A stretch of DNA of 64,000 nucleotides from contig NZ_SMFL01000012.1 in the NCBI RefSeq assembly GCF_004349265.1, positions 1 through 64,000 on the forward strand, written 5' to 3'. This DNA comes from Dyadobacter psychrotolerans. Lineage in GTDB: Bacteria; Bacteroidota; Bacteroidia; Cytophagales; Spirosomataceae. The notes below the pieces were generated by a model. It was not told where the DNA came from, ran no database searches, and saw only the letters and a list, made by a program, of their open reading frames with translations. Position 1 is the first letter of the stretch; each line of letters begins with the position of its first letter. Positions 34,821 to 45,400 of this stretch are shown here, piece by piece. The translations under genes and the position numbers were made by a program.

Positions 34821-37175
34821 GTGCTACTTCAATCCACTGAAACGTTCTGGCTTTGGCAATTTTTAGGCCGGCTTCATCCGTTAATGGTCCATTTCCCGAT
34901 CGGACTTCTTTGCGTAGCGCTTATTCTGGAACTTATTGACTGGCGAGGTAAATCAGCCAAACTGAAAGACGGGATTAAGATATTGGTATGGATTGGTGCC
35001 GGTAGTGCCGTTCTTGCCGCTGCTTTTGGCTGGCTGTTGGCCGCTGAAGGAGAATATGGTAATAGTTTGGAAATTCACCGCTGGTCGGGTTTGGCTACCG
35101 TGGTGCTGTCAGTTCTCGCGGCTTTGGCGGTACAATACAATCGTATTGCCGCATTTCGTTCACTTCTTTTTCTGACTGTTTTTGGTGTTTCCTTCGCAGG
35201 ACATTATGGTGCAATGCTCACACATGGAGACGATTACCTGTCAAGTGTTTTGCCTTCTTCCGAACCGCTGGTGAAGCCGGACGCGGATAAAGCCGATTTT
35301 GTCTTAACCAATAATGGCGCATTAAGTCCGCAGCAGGTTCAGGAGCTGAATGTGGAAGTCAGGACAATTCTTGCACATAACTGTTACAGCTGCCACGGAG
35401 AAGCAAAATCAAAAGGAGATTTAAGACTCGATAGTAAAGATGCGATTATGAAAGGGGGAGAAGGCGGCGCTGTTGTGATACCCGAACATCCTGATAAAAG
35501 CGAACTGATCAGACGAATTTCTTTGCCAAAAGGTGATAAAGAGGCCATGCCTACAAAAGGTAAAAGGCTCACAGAAAAAGAAATAAGTGTACTTAAATTC
35601 TGGATCGAAAAAGGTGCCTTATGGCCCGACGGAAAAGAAGCAAGTATTTATCGGGTAGCTGCCCTGGAACCAAGAACACCGGTTATTCCTGCTGCAAGCG
35701 GGGATATTGTGCAGCCGATCGACCGCTTTGTAAACGTTTACTTTAAACAAAATAAAATTGACTGGAAACCGGTTGTGAATGACCGGATTTACATTCGCAG
35801 GGTGTATCTGGATATTATTGGTCTGCTTCCTCCGTCTGAAAAAATTGAAGCTTTTGTGGCTGACGGCCGGCCGGATAAACGCGAATTACTTGCGAAAGAA
35901 CTTCTGAATAAAAATGACGATTATGCCCAGCATTGGATATCGTTTTGGAACGATGCGCTCAGAAATGATTACACCGGAACGGGTTACATTACCGGGGGGC
36001 GTTTTGATATCACAAAGTGGCTTTATACTTCACTCGAAACCAACAAACCTTACAATGGTTTTGTAAAAGAACTGATCAGTCCGGTAAAAGGATCGGAAGG
36101 TTTTATCAGAGGGATTAAATGGAGAGGAACTATTAATTCAAGTCAGCGTACCGAAATGCAGGCCGCTCAAAATGTATCTCAGGTTTTACTTGGTTTGAAT
36201 TTAAAATGCGCATCCTGTCACGACAGCTTTATCAGTGATTGGAAACTGGCTGATTCTTATGCTTTTGCGAATATTTTTGCTGATACCTTACTGGAAATAA
36301 ACCGCTGCGATAAACCGACTGGTAAAATTGCCGGTACCAAAATCCTTTTTCCAGAACTGGGTGAGATCAGTGTAAATGCAAGCACCGAGAAACGTTTGCG
36401 CGAACTGGCTGATTTGCTCATACAGCCCAAAGACGGCAGGCTTTATCGCACAGCAGTTAACAGGATTTGGGCCCAGCTGCTGGGGCGTGGTATTGTAGAA
36501 CCGGTTGACATGATGGATAATATGCCTTGGAGCGAAGATTTGCTCGATTGGCTTGCTTCCGATTTCGCAGCCAATGGTTATGATATGAAGAAGCTCATTT
36601 ATACCATTGTAACTTCCAAAACCTATCAGCTGCCCTCCACTTCGGTGAAAGAAGCAGGGGATATTATGGCCAATACGTACAAATTTACCGGAATGGTGCG
36701 GAGAAGGCTTACCGCGGAGCAATTTACAGATGCGATCAGCAGTGCTTTTAAACCGATGTACTCTGATTCGGCTATTGTATTTAATCTTCTGCCTGAGAAA
36801 ATGAAGGAAAAACTACCGTTTGCCAGAGCAGCCTTTGTTAAAAATGACCCTTTCCAAACTTCACTGGGAAGGCCAAACCGGGAAACGGTAAGCACCAGCA
36901 GAACTTCCCAGGCTAACCTCTTGCAGGCCCTGGAGCTTACCAACGGAAACAAGTTTACGCAAACATTAAAAAACGGAGCAAAGGAATGGAAGGCGAAATA
37001 TCCTACAACCGATACGCTGGTGACTGCATTATATAAACGGGCTCTGGGAAGAAATCCTTTGCCAAAAGAACTGGCCGCGGCTCAAAAAATCCTGGGACCA
37101 AAACCAAGTGAAGAAGGTATTCAGGATTTGGTGTGGGCTCTGGCGCTCGTTCCCGAATTTCAGCTGATTTACTAA
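34821..37175 (+). CDS. Membrane cytochrome with DUF2231, PSCyt1, DUF1549 and DUF1553 domains
   Basis: A 784-residue protein with a GTG start. Four or five membrane helices come first (DUF2231-like, about 1-150; LHPLMVHFPIGLLCVALIL). A planctomycete-type cytochrome domain follows with CYSCH (Cys188, Cys191, His192) and KGDLRLDSKDAIMKGGEGG. DUF1549 comes next (PIDRFVNVYF, VYLDIIGLLPPSEKIEAFV), including a second CxxCH, CASCH at 463-467. It ends with DUF1553 (RTAVNRIWAQLLGRGIVEPV, MVRRRLTAEQFTDAI). It is probably a membrane-anchored haem protein working with the next gene, a DUF1501 protein; such pairs are common in Planctomycetes and bacteroidetes. Their reaction is unproven, but links to polysaccharide or sulfated-glycan use have been suggested. 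Confidence 0.9.
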   Translation: MLLQSTETFWLWQFLGRLHPLMVHFPIGLLCVALILELIDWRGKSAKLKDGIKILVWIGAGSAVLAAAFGWLLAAEGEYGNSLEIHRWSGLATVVLSVLAALAVQYNRIAAFRSLLFLTVFGVSFAGHYGAMLTHGDDYLSSVLPSSEPLVKPDADKADFVLTNNGALSPQQVQELNVEVRTILAHNCYSCHGEAKSKGDLRLDSKDAIMKGGEGGAVVIPEHPDKSELIRRISLPKGDKEAMPTKGKRLTEKEISVLKFWIEKGALWPDGKEASIYRVAALEPRTPVIPAASGDIVQPIDRFVNVYFKQNKIDWKPVVNDRIYIRRVYLDIIGLLPPSEKIEAFVADGRPDKRELLAKELLNKNDDYAQHWISFWNDALRNDYTGTGYITGGRFDITKWLYTSLETNKPYNGFVKELISPVKGSEGFIRGIKWRGTINSSQRTEMQAAQNVSQVLLGLNLKCASCHDSFISDWKLADSYAFANIFADTLLEINRCDKPTGKIAGTKILFPELGEISVNASTEKRLRELADLLIQPKDGRLYRTAVNRIWAQLLGRGIVEPVDMMDNMPWSEDLLDWLASDFAANGYDMKKLIYTIVTSKTYQLPSTSVKEAGDIMANTYKFTGMVRRRLTAEQFTDAISSAFKPMYSDSAIVFNLLPEKMKEKLPFARAAFVKNDPFQTSLGRPNRETVSTSRTSQANLLQALELTNGNKFTQTLKNGAKEWKAKYPTTDTLVTALYKRALGRNPLPKELAAAQKILGPKPSEEGIQDLVWALALVPEFQLIY

Positions 37176-37188
37176 ACCTTAAAGCGTG

Positions 37189-37223
37189 CTAAAAGCCAAG
37201 AGCTAACAGCTAAAACCTAAAAT
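37189..37223. repeat. Heptanucleotide tandem repeat (CTAARAG x5)
   Basis: Five 7-base units (CTAAAAG, CCAAGAG, CTAACAG, CTAAAAC, CTAAAAT) fill the gap between the cytochrome gene and the DUF1501 gene and end exactly at the DUF1501 ATG. The motif resembles the array at 5114-5148. Confidence 0.75.
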
Positions 37224-38645
37224 ATGAAACCAACCTGGAACAGACGGGAATTTCTGCAAAGAACCAGCGCAGCTACCCTGGCAGCGTTAGCGGCAGGTTC
37301 TCCGTTAGCGAATGTTTTAACCAGCTGCAAAGCAGGAACAAATTCCACTGCCGACACTGTGATTTTACTCTGGATGGCAGGCGGAATGGCGCATACAGAA
37401 ACCTTTGACCCGAAACTGTACACGCCTTACAAAACAGGCATGGAAGGAAACCGGGTTTTAAGCACATTCAAGTCGATGCCAACGGTACTTGACGGGATTC
37501 ATTTTTCAGAAGGGCTGCAATCCATAGGGAAAGTAATGGACAAGGGAACATTGATCCGTTCCTACACGGCTGCCGATATGGGACACATCCTGCACTCGCG
37601 GCACCAGTACCACTGGCATACATGCTACGAACCGCCGCAAACCGTTGCCGCTCCACACCTCGGTTCCTGGATTGCAAAAGAACTGGGTCCGAAAAATCCG
37701 GTTATTCCTGCATTCATCGATATCGGTCAGCGTTTTACTTTGGGCGAAGGTGAAGAGCTTAAAGCTTTTCATACAGCTGGTTTTCTCGGAAATGAATTCG
37801 GGCCGTTTTTTATTCCGGATCCAAGTCAGGGGCTGGAAAGTGTTCGCCCGCCTGTGGGTATGGATGCGAAACGTTTTGAAAGAAGAAATGAGCTGTATAA
37901 TGAGCTGATTAACAACAGTCCGGTCGGAGAGTTTGGAAGTGATTACCAGCGCGAATCGCTGAAACGATCGATGGAGCAGGCATATGCATTATTGAATTCT
38001 CCCGAGTCGAAAGCATTCGACCTGAGTACAGAACCGAAAGAAAGTTACGATACTTATAATACCGGTAAGTTTGGGTTGGGTTGTCTGTTGGCCAGAAGAT
38101 TAACCGAACAGGGTGCACGTTTCATAAGTGTTACTACTGAATACGAGCCATTTAAAGGTTGGGATACGCATGAAAACGGCAATACCCGACTGGCAGATAT
38201 GAAAAAACAGATTGACGGCCCGATTGCCCAATTGATCAAGGATCTTGACAAACAGGGGTTACTCGACCGGACGATGGTTGTATTAGCCAGCGAGTTTAGC
38301 CGGGATATGATGGTGGAAGGAAGTCCGGATCTGAAAGTTCAGGAACAGGTTCCGCAGCCTGATATTTTGTCCGACATGAAATTCTACGGAATGCACCGTC
38401 ACTTTACAGATGCGGGATCCATGCTGATGTTTGGAGGTGGTATCAAAAAAGGATTTGTTTACGGAAAAACCGCGGATGAACGTCCATGTAAAACGATTGA
38501 AAATCCTATCAAAATAGATCAGGTGCACCAGACAATTTACCATGCGCTGGGAATCCCGGAAGATACGCAGTACGATGTTGAAAAACGTCCCTTTTACACA
38601 ACGCCGGACGGAAAAGGAAAAGCAGTTTTGGATCTGCTGAGTTAG
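37224..38645 (+). CDS. Tat-exported DUF1501 family protein
   Basis: A 473-residue protein with a twin-arginine signal (NRREFLQRTSAATLAALAAG), so it is exported folded, perhaps with a cofactor. The body is the alkaline-phosphatase/sulfatase-like fold of DUF1501: LLWMAGGMAHTETFDPK at the start, HSRHQYHWHTCYEPP, WDTHENGNTRLADMKKQIDG and VVLASEFSRD. It lacks the sulfatase Cys-x-Pro-x-Arg motif. DUF1501 genes nearly always follow a PSCyt1/DUF1549/DUF1553 gene, as here, and the two are in one operon. The function is unproven. The gap before it is filled by heptamer repeats. Confidence 0.9.
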   Translation: MKPTWNRREFLQRTSAATLAALAAGSPLANVLTSCKAGTNSTADTVILLWMAGGMAHTETFDPKLYTPYKTGMEGNRVLSTFKSMPTVLDGIHFSEGLQSIGKVMDKGTLIRSYTAADMGHILHSRHQYHWHTCYEPPQTVAAPHLGSWIAKELGPKNPVIPAFIDIGQRFTLGEGEELKAFHTAGFLGNEFGPFFIPDPSQGLESVRPPVGMDAKRFERRNELYNELINNSPVGEFGSDYQRESLKRSMEQAYALLNSPESKAFDLSTEPKESYDTYNTGKFGLGCLLARRLTEQGARFISVTTEYEPFKGWDTHENGNTRLADMKKQIDGPIAQLIKDLDKQGLLDRTMVVLASEFSRDMMVEGSPDLKVQEQVPQPDILSDMKFYGMHRHFTDAGSMLMFGGGIKKGFVYGKTADERPCKTIENPIKIDQVHQTIYHALGIPEDTQYDVEKRPFYTTPDGKGKAVLDLLS

Positions 38646-38668
38646 GTTTTAACAAAGCGACATGAATG

Positions 38669-39544
38669 TCAGGTCATTGTCCTGTACTCTGCAGGGCTGT
38701 GACCTGTTTTTTGTTTAAATAACCTGGAAAAGTAAAACGGAGAGTTAAAATCAAGTGAATACGAAATTTCATTGATGTTCAGGTTGGTATTTCTGATCAG
38801 TTCCTGCGCACGTTTTATTTTAAGATCGATGAAATACTGATTGGGCGCAACGCCGGTTTTCTCGCGAAACATTTTCCTGAACCAGGCATAACTTAACCCG
38901 ACTTCGCGCGCAAGCTCAACAAAATTGATAGACTGTTCGATCCTGTCGTGCATCAGGAAAAATGCTTTCTCCAGACCAATTTCCAGCGGTGTCGTTTGCC
39001 TTCCTTGTTTACTGTTGATCATCTGAATTAACCCGATAATCTGAAGTGCGACGCCGCAAAGAAAAGGATGGTTGTTTTGCTGGATCAGATAATCGCTGTC
39101 GGTTAGCGTGTGAAAACATTGTGTAAGTTGTTGGTTCAGACCTGCATGAATGACTGGTTTGGCGGGAGAGAAAATCTCGCTGTTCATTAAAAAATCAGAG
39201 TACGGACCGTTGAAACCAACCCAGTACTCTTCCCAGCCTATTTCCCTGATCGGTTTGTAACGATGCCAGAGACCAGGGAAAAGTACCAGAACGTTACCTT
39301 CTTCCACCAAAGCTGAGCCGGTATTTGCTGTTTCAAAAATGCCTTTTCCTTTTGTGATAAAAACGAGATAATAGCCGTTCAGAATGCGGCCGTTGTTCCA
39401 GTTAAAAAGGTGATCTTTTGGATGGGATGTGTCAGGATACGTTTCACCGGGCTTAAAACGGGAGCTTCCGGCTGTGATCACATTCAGTCCCCAGTTGCTT
39501 TCCGTTTCATCTTTGGGGAAGTATCTCCGGATGTTTTTAGTCAT
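38669..39544 (-). CDS. AraC family transcriptional regulator
   Basis: A 291-residue regulator. Its N-terminal cupin-like sensor covers about 20-150, with YPDTSHPKDHLFNWNNGRIL and then LVLFPGLWHRYKPI. The C-terminal pair of helix-turn-helix motifs is at about 190-288, with FVELAREVGLSYAWFRKMF and INEISYSLDFNSPFYFSRLF. Such regulators sense sugars through the cupin pocket. It converges on the DUF1501 operon and is divergent from the GH78 gene, so it may control the rhamnosidase pair. The stop codon lies inside the terminator of the opposite operon. Binding sites were not identified. Confidence 0.93.
   Translation of the reverse strand: MTKNIRRYFPKDETESNWGLNVITAGSSRFKPGETYPDTSHPKDHLFNWNNGRILNGYYLVFITKGKGIFETANTGSALVEEGNVLVLFPGLWHRYKPIREIGWEEYWVGFNGPYSDFLMNSEIFSPAKPVIHAGLNQQLTQCFHTLTDSDYLIQQNNHPFLCGVALQIIGLIQMINSKQGRQTTPLEIGLEKAFFLMHDRIEQSINFVELAREVGLSYAWFRKMFREKTGVAPNQYFIDLKIKRAQELIRNTNLNINEISYSLDFNSPFYFSRLFKQKTGHSPAEYRTMT
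38670..38712 (+). terminator. Terminator of the cytochrome-DUF1501 operon
   Basis: CAGGTCA and TGACCTG form the outer stem, CCTG/CAGG an inner one, followed by six Ts. The hairpin overlaps the last codons of the convergent araC-type gene, so one sequence serves both as coding and as terminator. Confidence 0.8.
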
Positions 39545-39746
39545 AGCACTTTGTACAAATAATTTAGGCGGGGTTTACAGCAATTCAGGGAAACGAACTA
39601 ATATTGTTTTTTAGAGTTTAATCCTTTACTCTATATTTAAATACCTTATTTCTAATAAAATACTCATTATTTAAAATGAATTATAAATCTGCTGACCGAC
39701 TGGATACAGATTCAAAACATGCATGCTAAAAATCATTTTATGCATA

Positions 39747-39774
39747 TTGTTTATTTTTAAGATTATCATCTTTG
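39747..39774 (+). promoter_or_regulatory. Promoter-like element before the rhamnosidase pair
   Basis: TTG at 39747-39749 and CATCTTTG at 39767-39774 approximate the bacteroidete -33/-7 pattern (one mismatch in TAnnTTTG, spacing 17). It lies 62 bases upstream of the GH78 start. The rest of the 291-base gap (39545-39835) shows nothing else. Confidence 0.35.
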
Positions 39775-39835
39775 TAGGATATTCCTAAACCCTTAATACT
39801 GTTTTTTATCCTTTAAAATACAGTTCTTTTCTCCA

Positions 39836-42394
39836 ATGCTACGATTGATAAGAAGCTCCGGAAGTAATCTGACAGCTACACCGTACCTGTCATTTACCTG
39901 TTGGTTTATTTTATGTTATTCCGTTACCGGATGCAGGACAGATCAAACCGGAAATTCAGTTAAACCAACCGCCTTTCACACCGATCTGGAAGAAACTGCA
40001 ATTCAGGAACCTTACAAGTATTTAAATCAGGGATCTTTTTCAGAAAATAAAATCAGTGATTCTCCCGATCCACTTATCAATTACAAATGGAGCCGCCTGG
40101 ATTCGAATCTTCAGATTTACAACTTACATCCTGTTGACATCATAACGTCAGATAAAGAGTCTTTTAAAAATGTGAAATCGGGTCCCACTTCATTTAGTAA
40201 TATTGAAGTTACCGGAACGGGAAGCTTGCGGTTTGATTTTGGTACCGTCAGTGCTGCCTGGCTTGAATTCGACAGTCCCGATTTTAATGGTGAGGTACGA
40301 CTTAGCATCAGCGAATACAATCAGCCGGCTATTCTAAACGAAGGTCCGGCGTTTCCTGAAAAAACCGCTAAACCGGTAAAATATGGCGAGACCTATCGCT
40401 TGGAACTAAACAAGGAACTTTACGAAGGTGTCCGGTTTGGGTGGATACATGTAGATAAAATAGATAAACCGTGGCACATCACGAACATAAGACTGGTTTG
40501 TCAGATTAAGCCGGTTAATTATGAGGGTAGTTTTGCATGCAGTGATCATGAGCTTACACGAATCTGGTACACTGGTGCTTACACAGTAAAGCTCAATTTA
40601 CTAAAAAACTATTTTGGTGCGATACTCATGGATCGGGGAGACCGGATTTCCTGGACGGGTGATGCGCATACTTCACAGGCTGCAGCTCTTGTCGCATTTG
40701 GGAATTATGAGATGATTCGGGAAAATATCCGGCGCACCTCGGCAGACTTCAATGGGATTGCAAGTTATTCGCTGTATTGGATACTTAGCCTGGTAGATTA
40801 TGTCAACTACACCGGAGATAAAAAGCTGCTTGCCGAAATGCGGGAGCCGGTTATAAAAAAGATGCAGCATGGGGAAAAACTGTATGGAACAAAGGTAAAG
40901 CTTGGATTTTACGGCTGGGACGAACGGCTTGGTGCTGGCTTTGAAAATCCCGATAACCCGGAAAATCAGCTGGCTTACAGAATGTTGTTTATTCAGGCAT
41001 GTAAAGCTTTATCACAGGTTTACCAGGCAATAGGAATTCAGGATGATGCAGTGGGTTACGAAAAATTAGCGGACAAAAAACTAAGTGAATTACGACTGGA
41101 TAAAAACTGGACAAAAACGCTTGGTCTTCATGCAGCAGCTGATGCGGTCGGAACGGGATTACTGAATGACACAGAGAAAAAAATTCTGTTAAATCTATAT
41201 AAAAATCCGGCAGACAATGTTTCGTTTTCTCCTTTTAACCAATACTTTATTATCAAATCCATGTCGCAGCTTGGGCTGTACGACGAAGCGCTCACATCGA
41301 TAAACGACAGCTGGGGAGGACAGCTACGCATGGGAGCAACTACGTTTTGGGAATGTTTTCGGCCACAATGGAGCGAGGTCATCAACCCGCTTGATCCTGT
41401 ACCGAACGGACAATGCGGATACACGAGCCTGTGCCATCCATGGAGCAGCGGCGTAACAAAATGGCTTTCAGAAGAAGTTTTGGGAATAAAACCATTGGCA
41501 CCGGGTTTTGCTGATTTTATGATCAAACCCAATCTTTCCAAAGGTTTAACCTGGGTAAATGGAAGCGTACAAACGCCTCATGGAAAAATTACCTGCGGAT
41601 ACGACCGTGAAAAAGGAACTGCTGAACTGGTAGTTCCTAAGGGAACAACGGGCAGTTTTGCGATTCCTAAAAGTTCAGGTATTTTAAAGTTAATTGTCAA
41701 TAATAAGACGGTTTTGGAAGCAGGAATGAAGCCGGATACTTTGGAATCTGTTACAGAAGATGCAGGTTTTGTATATTTGAACAACATAAAACCGGGTTTC
41801 TATTCTTTTGAAATAAAATATAAAAAAGAACGTTCAGCGGAAAAGGTTAAAGAAATCAGCGCACCCTTATTATCCGGAATAAAGGAAAATCAGACATCGG
41901 GCCAAAAGAAATTTGGCAAAGACGGTTCAATATTCTTTAATCAAAATGGTGTTAACAAACACCTGGTAAACCTGCCGGTTTATATCGATAGTCTTACCTG
42001 GAAGCATTCAGGTCCCGGTGCTCCCGGATTACTTTTTATGGGTGACAAACCGGAAAATAAATCAGCAGACAATCAAAACATTCCATTCGTATTGGGTGCT
42101 TTGACGACACGAAATCCTTCCGCCTGTACCCAAACGATCTATCTTGATATTTTTAGCAGAAAGCCGGGAGGTTATACTTTTTCGGTCTTTGTAAAGGATT
42201 TGGAGAAAAAACAGACCCGATTCATCGTCGAACTTTTTGATTTACAAAGTAAAAACATCGTATCGGTTCCTTCCTTAATAGAAGAAACACAAAACGGCAA
42301 ATACATTACTTTTACCTGTGCAAAGCCGGTGAGAGTGCGAATCAGCCACATTCGTGGTGGAAATGCTTTGGTGTCCGGTGTGTTTTTTCAGTAA
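39836..42394 (+). CDS. GH78-type alpha-L-rhamnosidase lipoprotein
   Basis: An 852-residue exported enzyme with lipobox VTG-C33. Beta-sandwich domains come first, then the (alpha/alpha)6 barrel of GH78 at about 230-560. Family features include LLKNYFGAILMDRGDRISWT then GDAHTSQAAA, NPLDPVPNGQCGYTSLCHPW and GATTFWECF. The residues aligned with the acidic catalytic stretch are Asp-rich (DRGDR), slightly different from the usual DRGER. The C-terminal 200 residues add further sandwich domains. It should release L-rhamnose from glycans or plant glycosides at the cell surface. A GH106 enzyme follows 38 bases later, likely cotranscribed. Confidence 0.85.
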   Translation: MLRLIRSSGSNLTATPYLSFTCWFILCYSVTGCRTDQTGNSVKPTAFHTDLEETAIQEPYKYLNQGSFSENKISDSPDPLINYKWSRLDSNLQIYNLHPVDIITSDKESFKNVKSGPTSFSNIEVTGTGSLRFDFGTVSAAWLEFDSPDFNGEVRLSISEYNQPAILNEGPAFPEKTAKPVKYGETYRLELNKELYEGVRFGWIHVDKIDKPWHITNIRLVCQIKPVNYEGSFACSDHELTRIWYTGAYTVKLNLLKNYFGAILMDRGDRISWTGDAHTSQAAALVAFGNYEMIRENIRRTSADFNGIASYSLYWILSLVDYVNYTGDKKLLAEMREPVIKKMQHGEKLYGTKVKLGFYGWDERLGAGFENPDNPENQLAYRMLFIQACKALSQVYQAIGIQDDAVGYEKLADKKLSELRLDKNWTKTLGLHAAADAVGTGLLNDTEKKILLNLYKNPADNVSFSPFNQYFIIKSMSQLGLYDEALTSINDSWGGQLRMGATTFWECFRPQWSEVINPLDPVPNGQCGYTSLCHPWSSGVTKWLSEEVLGIKPLAPGFADFMIKPNLSKGLTWVNGSVQTPHGKITCGYDREKGTAELVVPKGTTGSFAIPKSSGILKLIVNNKTVLEAGMKPDTLESVTEDAGFVYLNNIKPGFYSFEIKYKKERSAEKVKEISAPLLSGIKENQTSGQKKFGKDGSIFFNQNGVNKHLVNLPVYIDSLTWKHSGPGAPGLLFMGDKPENKSADNQNIPFVLGALTTRNPSACTQTIYLDIFSRKPGGYTFSVFVKDLEKKQTRFIVELFDLQSKNIVSVPSLIEETQNGKYITFTCAKPVRVRISHIRGGNALVSGVFFQ

Positions 42395-42432
42395 GTCAAT
42401 TTCGCTATTTCCTTTTACGTTAACTACTCAGC

Positions 42433-45400
42433 ATGTCCAGTTTTTCGAGACGATACTTAAATACAGCGTGGATATTAACAATTGCCGTTTTACTTTTTAT
42501 TACGGCCTGCAATTCCTTAAAAAACACTTCTAAAACCAAGGAAACAAATAATCTAACAACTCTGTCAAAACTGGAAACGGGTTTTGTTACCTCACCCGAT
42601 TCAATTCAAACCAGCGTTTATTGGTACTGGATATCGGATCATATTTCAAAAGAGGGTGTGATTAAGGATTTATATGCCATGAAAAAAGTGGGTATCAACC
42701 GTGCTTTTATTGGAAACATCGGTTTGGGTGCGCCCGTGGGTAAAATAAAAATGTTCACCGATGAATGGTGGGAAATTACACATGCAGCGCTGAAAACGGC
42801 TACCGAACTGAATATCGAAATCGGGATGTTTAACGGGCCGGGATGGAGCCAGTCGGGTGGGCCCTGGATCAAACCGGAACAATCGATGCGTTACCTCACC
42901 TCTTCTTCCATTAAATTAAAAGGTGCACAAAAGATTAGAATTGCGCTTGCACGGCCAAAACCTGATTTTCAGGATGTACGGGTAATCGCATTTCCGCTTC
43001 CGAAGGATTTCGGGAAATCTATAACAGCACTGGATCCTCTGGTTACCTCTTCAACAGTTACGGGCAAGCTGAAAGATATTTTGGATAAAAATACGGCGAC
43101 CGGAATCACTTTTCAGCCGAACAAAGAAAACTTTATTGACTTTAACATTCAAAGCGAATTTACGGCCAGGAGCATTACTATTTATCCGTCGCGTAAGCGT
43201 ATGACGGCCAATGTAGATTTGCTGGTGCATGAAAACGAAACTTTTAGAAAAGTAAAAAGTTTCACCATCGAACGCAGTAACGACGCATTGAATGTCGGTT
43301 TCGATCCTTATGCACCAGTCAGTGCTTCTTTTCCTGAAACAAAATCAAATCATTTTCGTCTTGTTTTCAGGGACGTTTCAGATGGTGGCGGCATCACCGA
43401 TGTTGAAATGTTAACTTCTCCTAAAATTGAAAATTACGCAGAAAAAACGCTGGCTAAAATGTATCCCACTCCGTTGCCTTACTGGAAGGAATACCAGTGG
43501 CCGGTGCAGTCGGTTGTGAACGATCCATCTGTGGTGATCAATCCGGAAACAGTTATCGATATTTCGCGCTACATGAATTCGGACGGCATTTTGAACTGGG
43601 ATGTTCCGGCAGGAGAATGGATTGTGCGGCGTACCGGCATGGTTACCACCGGCGTAACCAACTCACCTGCTTCTCCGGAAGGGACAGGTTTGGAGGTTGA
43701 TAAAATGAGCAGCGAACATGTGGTTTCTCATTTTAATGCTTTTATGGGAGCCATCCAAAAACGTATTCCGGCAGAGGACCGCAAAACCTGGAAGGTGATT
43801 GTGCAGGATAGTTACGAAACGGGCGGCCAAAACTGGACGGACGGACTGATCGAATCTTTTAAACAAAAATATCAATACGATCCGCTGCCATACATGCCGG
43901 TTTTATCCGGTGATGTGGTAGGCAGCCAGGAAAAATCCGATCGCTTTTTGTGGGATTTAAGACGTTTTATTGCGGATAGGGTTGCACATGAATATGTAGC
44001 AGGGCTAAGGAAAATAAGTAATGCAAACGGACTGACCACATGGCTGGAAAATTACGGTCACTGGGGTTTTCCTGGAGAGTTTTTACAGTATGGCGGCCAG
44101 TCTGACGAAATTGGCGGTGAGTTCTGGAGTGAGGGCGAGCTGGGTGATATTGAAAACAGGGCCGCATCTTCTGCCGCGCATATTTATGGAAAAACCAAGG
44201 TTTCAGCAGAATCTTTCACGGCAGCGGGGCGCGGATTTGGCCGTTATCCGGCTTTGATGAAACAAAGAGGCGACCGTTTTTTTACAGAAGGAATCAACAA
44301 TACTTTGCTGCATGTTTTTATCCATCAGCCCTACGAAGATAAACTGCCGGGTGTAAATGCCTGGTTTGGTAATGATTTCAACCGGAAGAACACCTGGTTT
44401 AACGATATGGATATTTTTATTCAATATCTTAAAAGGTCGAATTTTATCCTGCAGCAGGGAAAGTATGTCGCCGAAGCTGCTTATTTTATTGGGGAAGACG
44501 CCCCCAAGATGACAGGTATTGTTGATCCTGCACTGCCAGCAGGATATTCTTTCGATTACATCAATGGAGAGGTTATTCAAAACAGAATTTCTGTGAAGGA
44601 CGGTAGGCTGGTTTTGCCTGACGGCATGAACTACCGGATACTTGTTTTGCCAAAATTGGAAACGATTCGTCCGGAACTGCTGGCGAAAATCAGGTATCTT
44701 GTTTCGGAAGGAGCGGTTGTACTCGGGCCAAAACCTTTTCGTTCACCAAGTTTGCAGGGATATCCATCAGCCGATGAGGAGGTTCAAAAGATAGCCGCGG
44801 AACTTTGGGGTAATATCGACGGACAGCAGATAAAAATGAATAAGCTGGGCAAAGGGATGGTGCTTTCCGGAATGGATATGCAGCAGGCACTTGATCTGAT
44901 CAAAATAGCTCCGGACTTTAAAGCGGATTCGGATTCGGTTTTGTTTATTCACCGGACCTTGCCTGAAGGTGAAGCTTATTTTGTTTCGAACCAAAACAGT
45001 AAAAAAAGGAAGATCCGCGCTGATTTCAAAGTAACCGGAAAAGCGCCTGAGTGGTGGAATCCCATTACGGGTGAGGTCAGAACTTTACCGGAATTTAGTC
45101 AGGCAGGAGAGCACACCACTGTTCCGATGCAGCTATCGGCTTACGAAAGTGCTGTGATTGTTTTCAGAAAAGACATTGGGAAGACAAGTTCCGGGAAAGG
45201 GATCAATTTTCCTGCACCTGTCGGCAGTAAGGAAATTGCCAAACCCTGGACCGTTAGCTTTAATCCTGCCATGCGCGGCCCTCAGCAGCCGGTTGTTTTT
45301 GAAAAACTGGTCGACTGGACCAAACGGCCTGAGGATGAGATTAAATACTATTCCGGAACTGCTGTTTACAAGCAGACTTTTATCGCCGATAAATTGCAAA

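Noticed and set aside
36288..36952. Minus-strand frames inside the cytochrome gene
   Set aside because: Opposite strand of a multi-domain gene with two haem motifs; no support.
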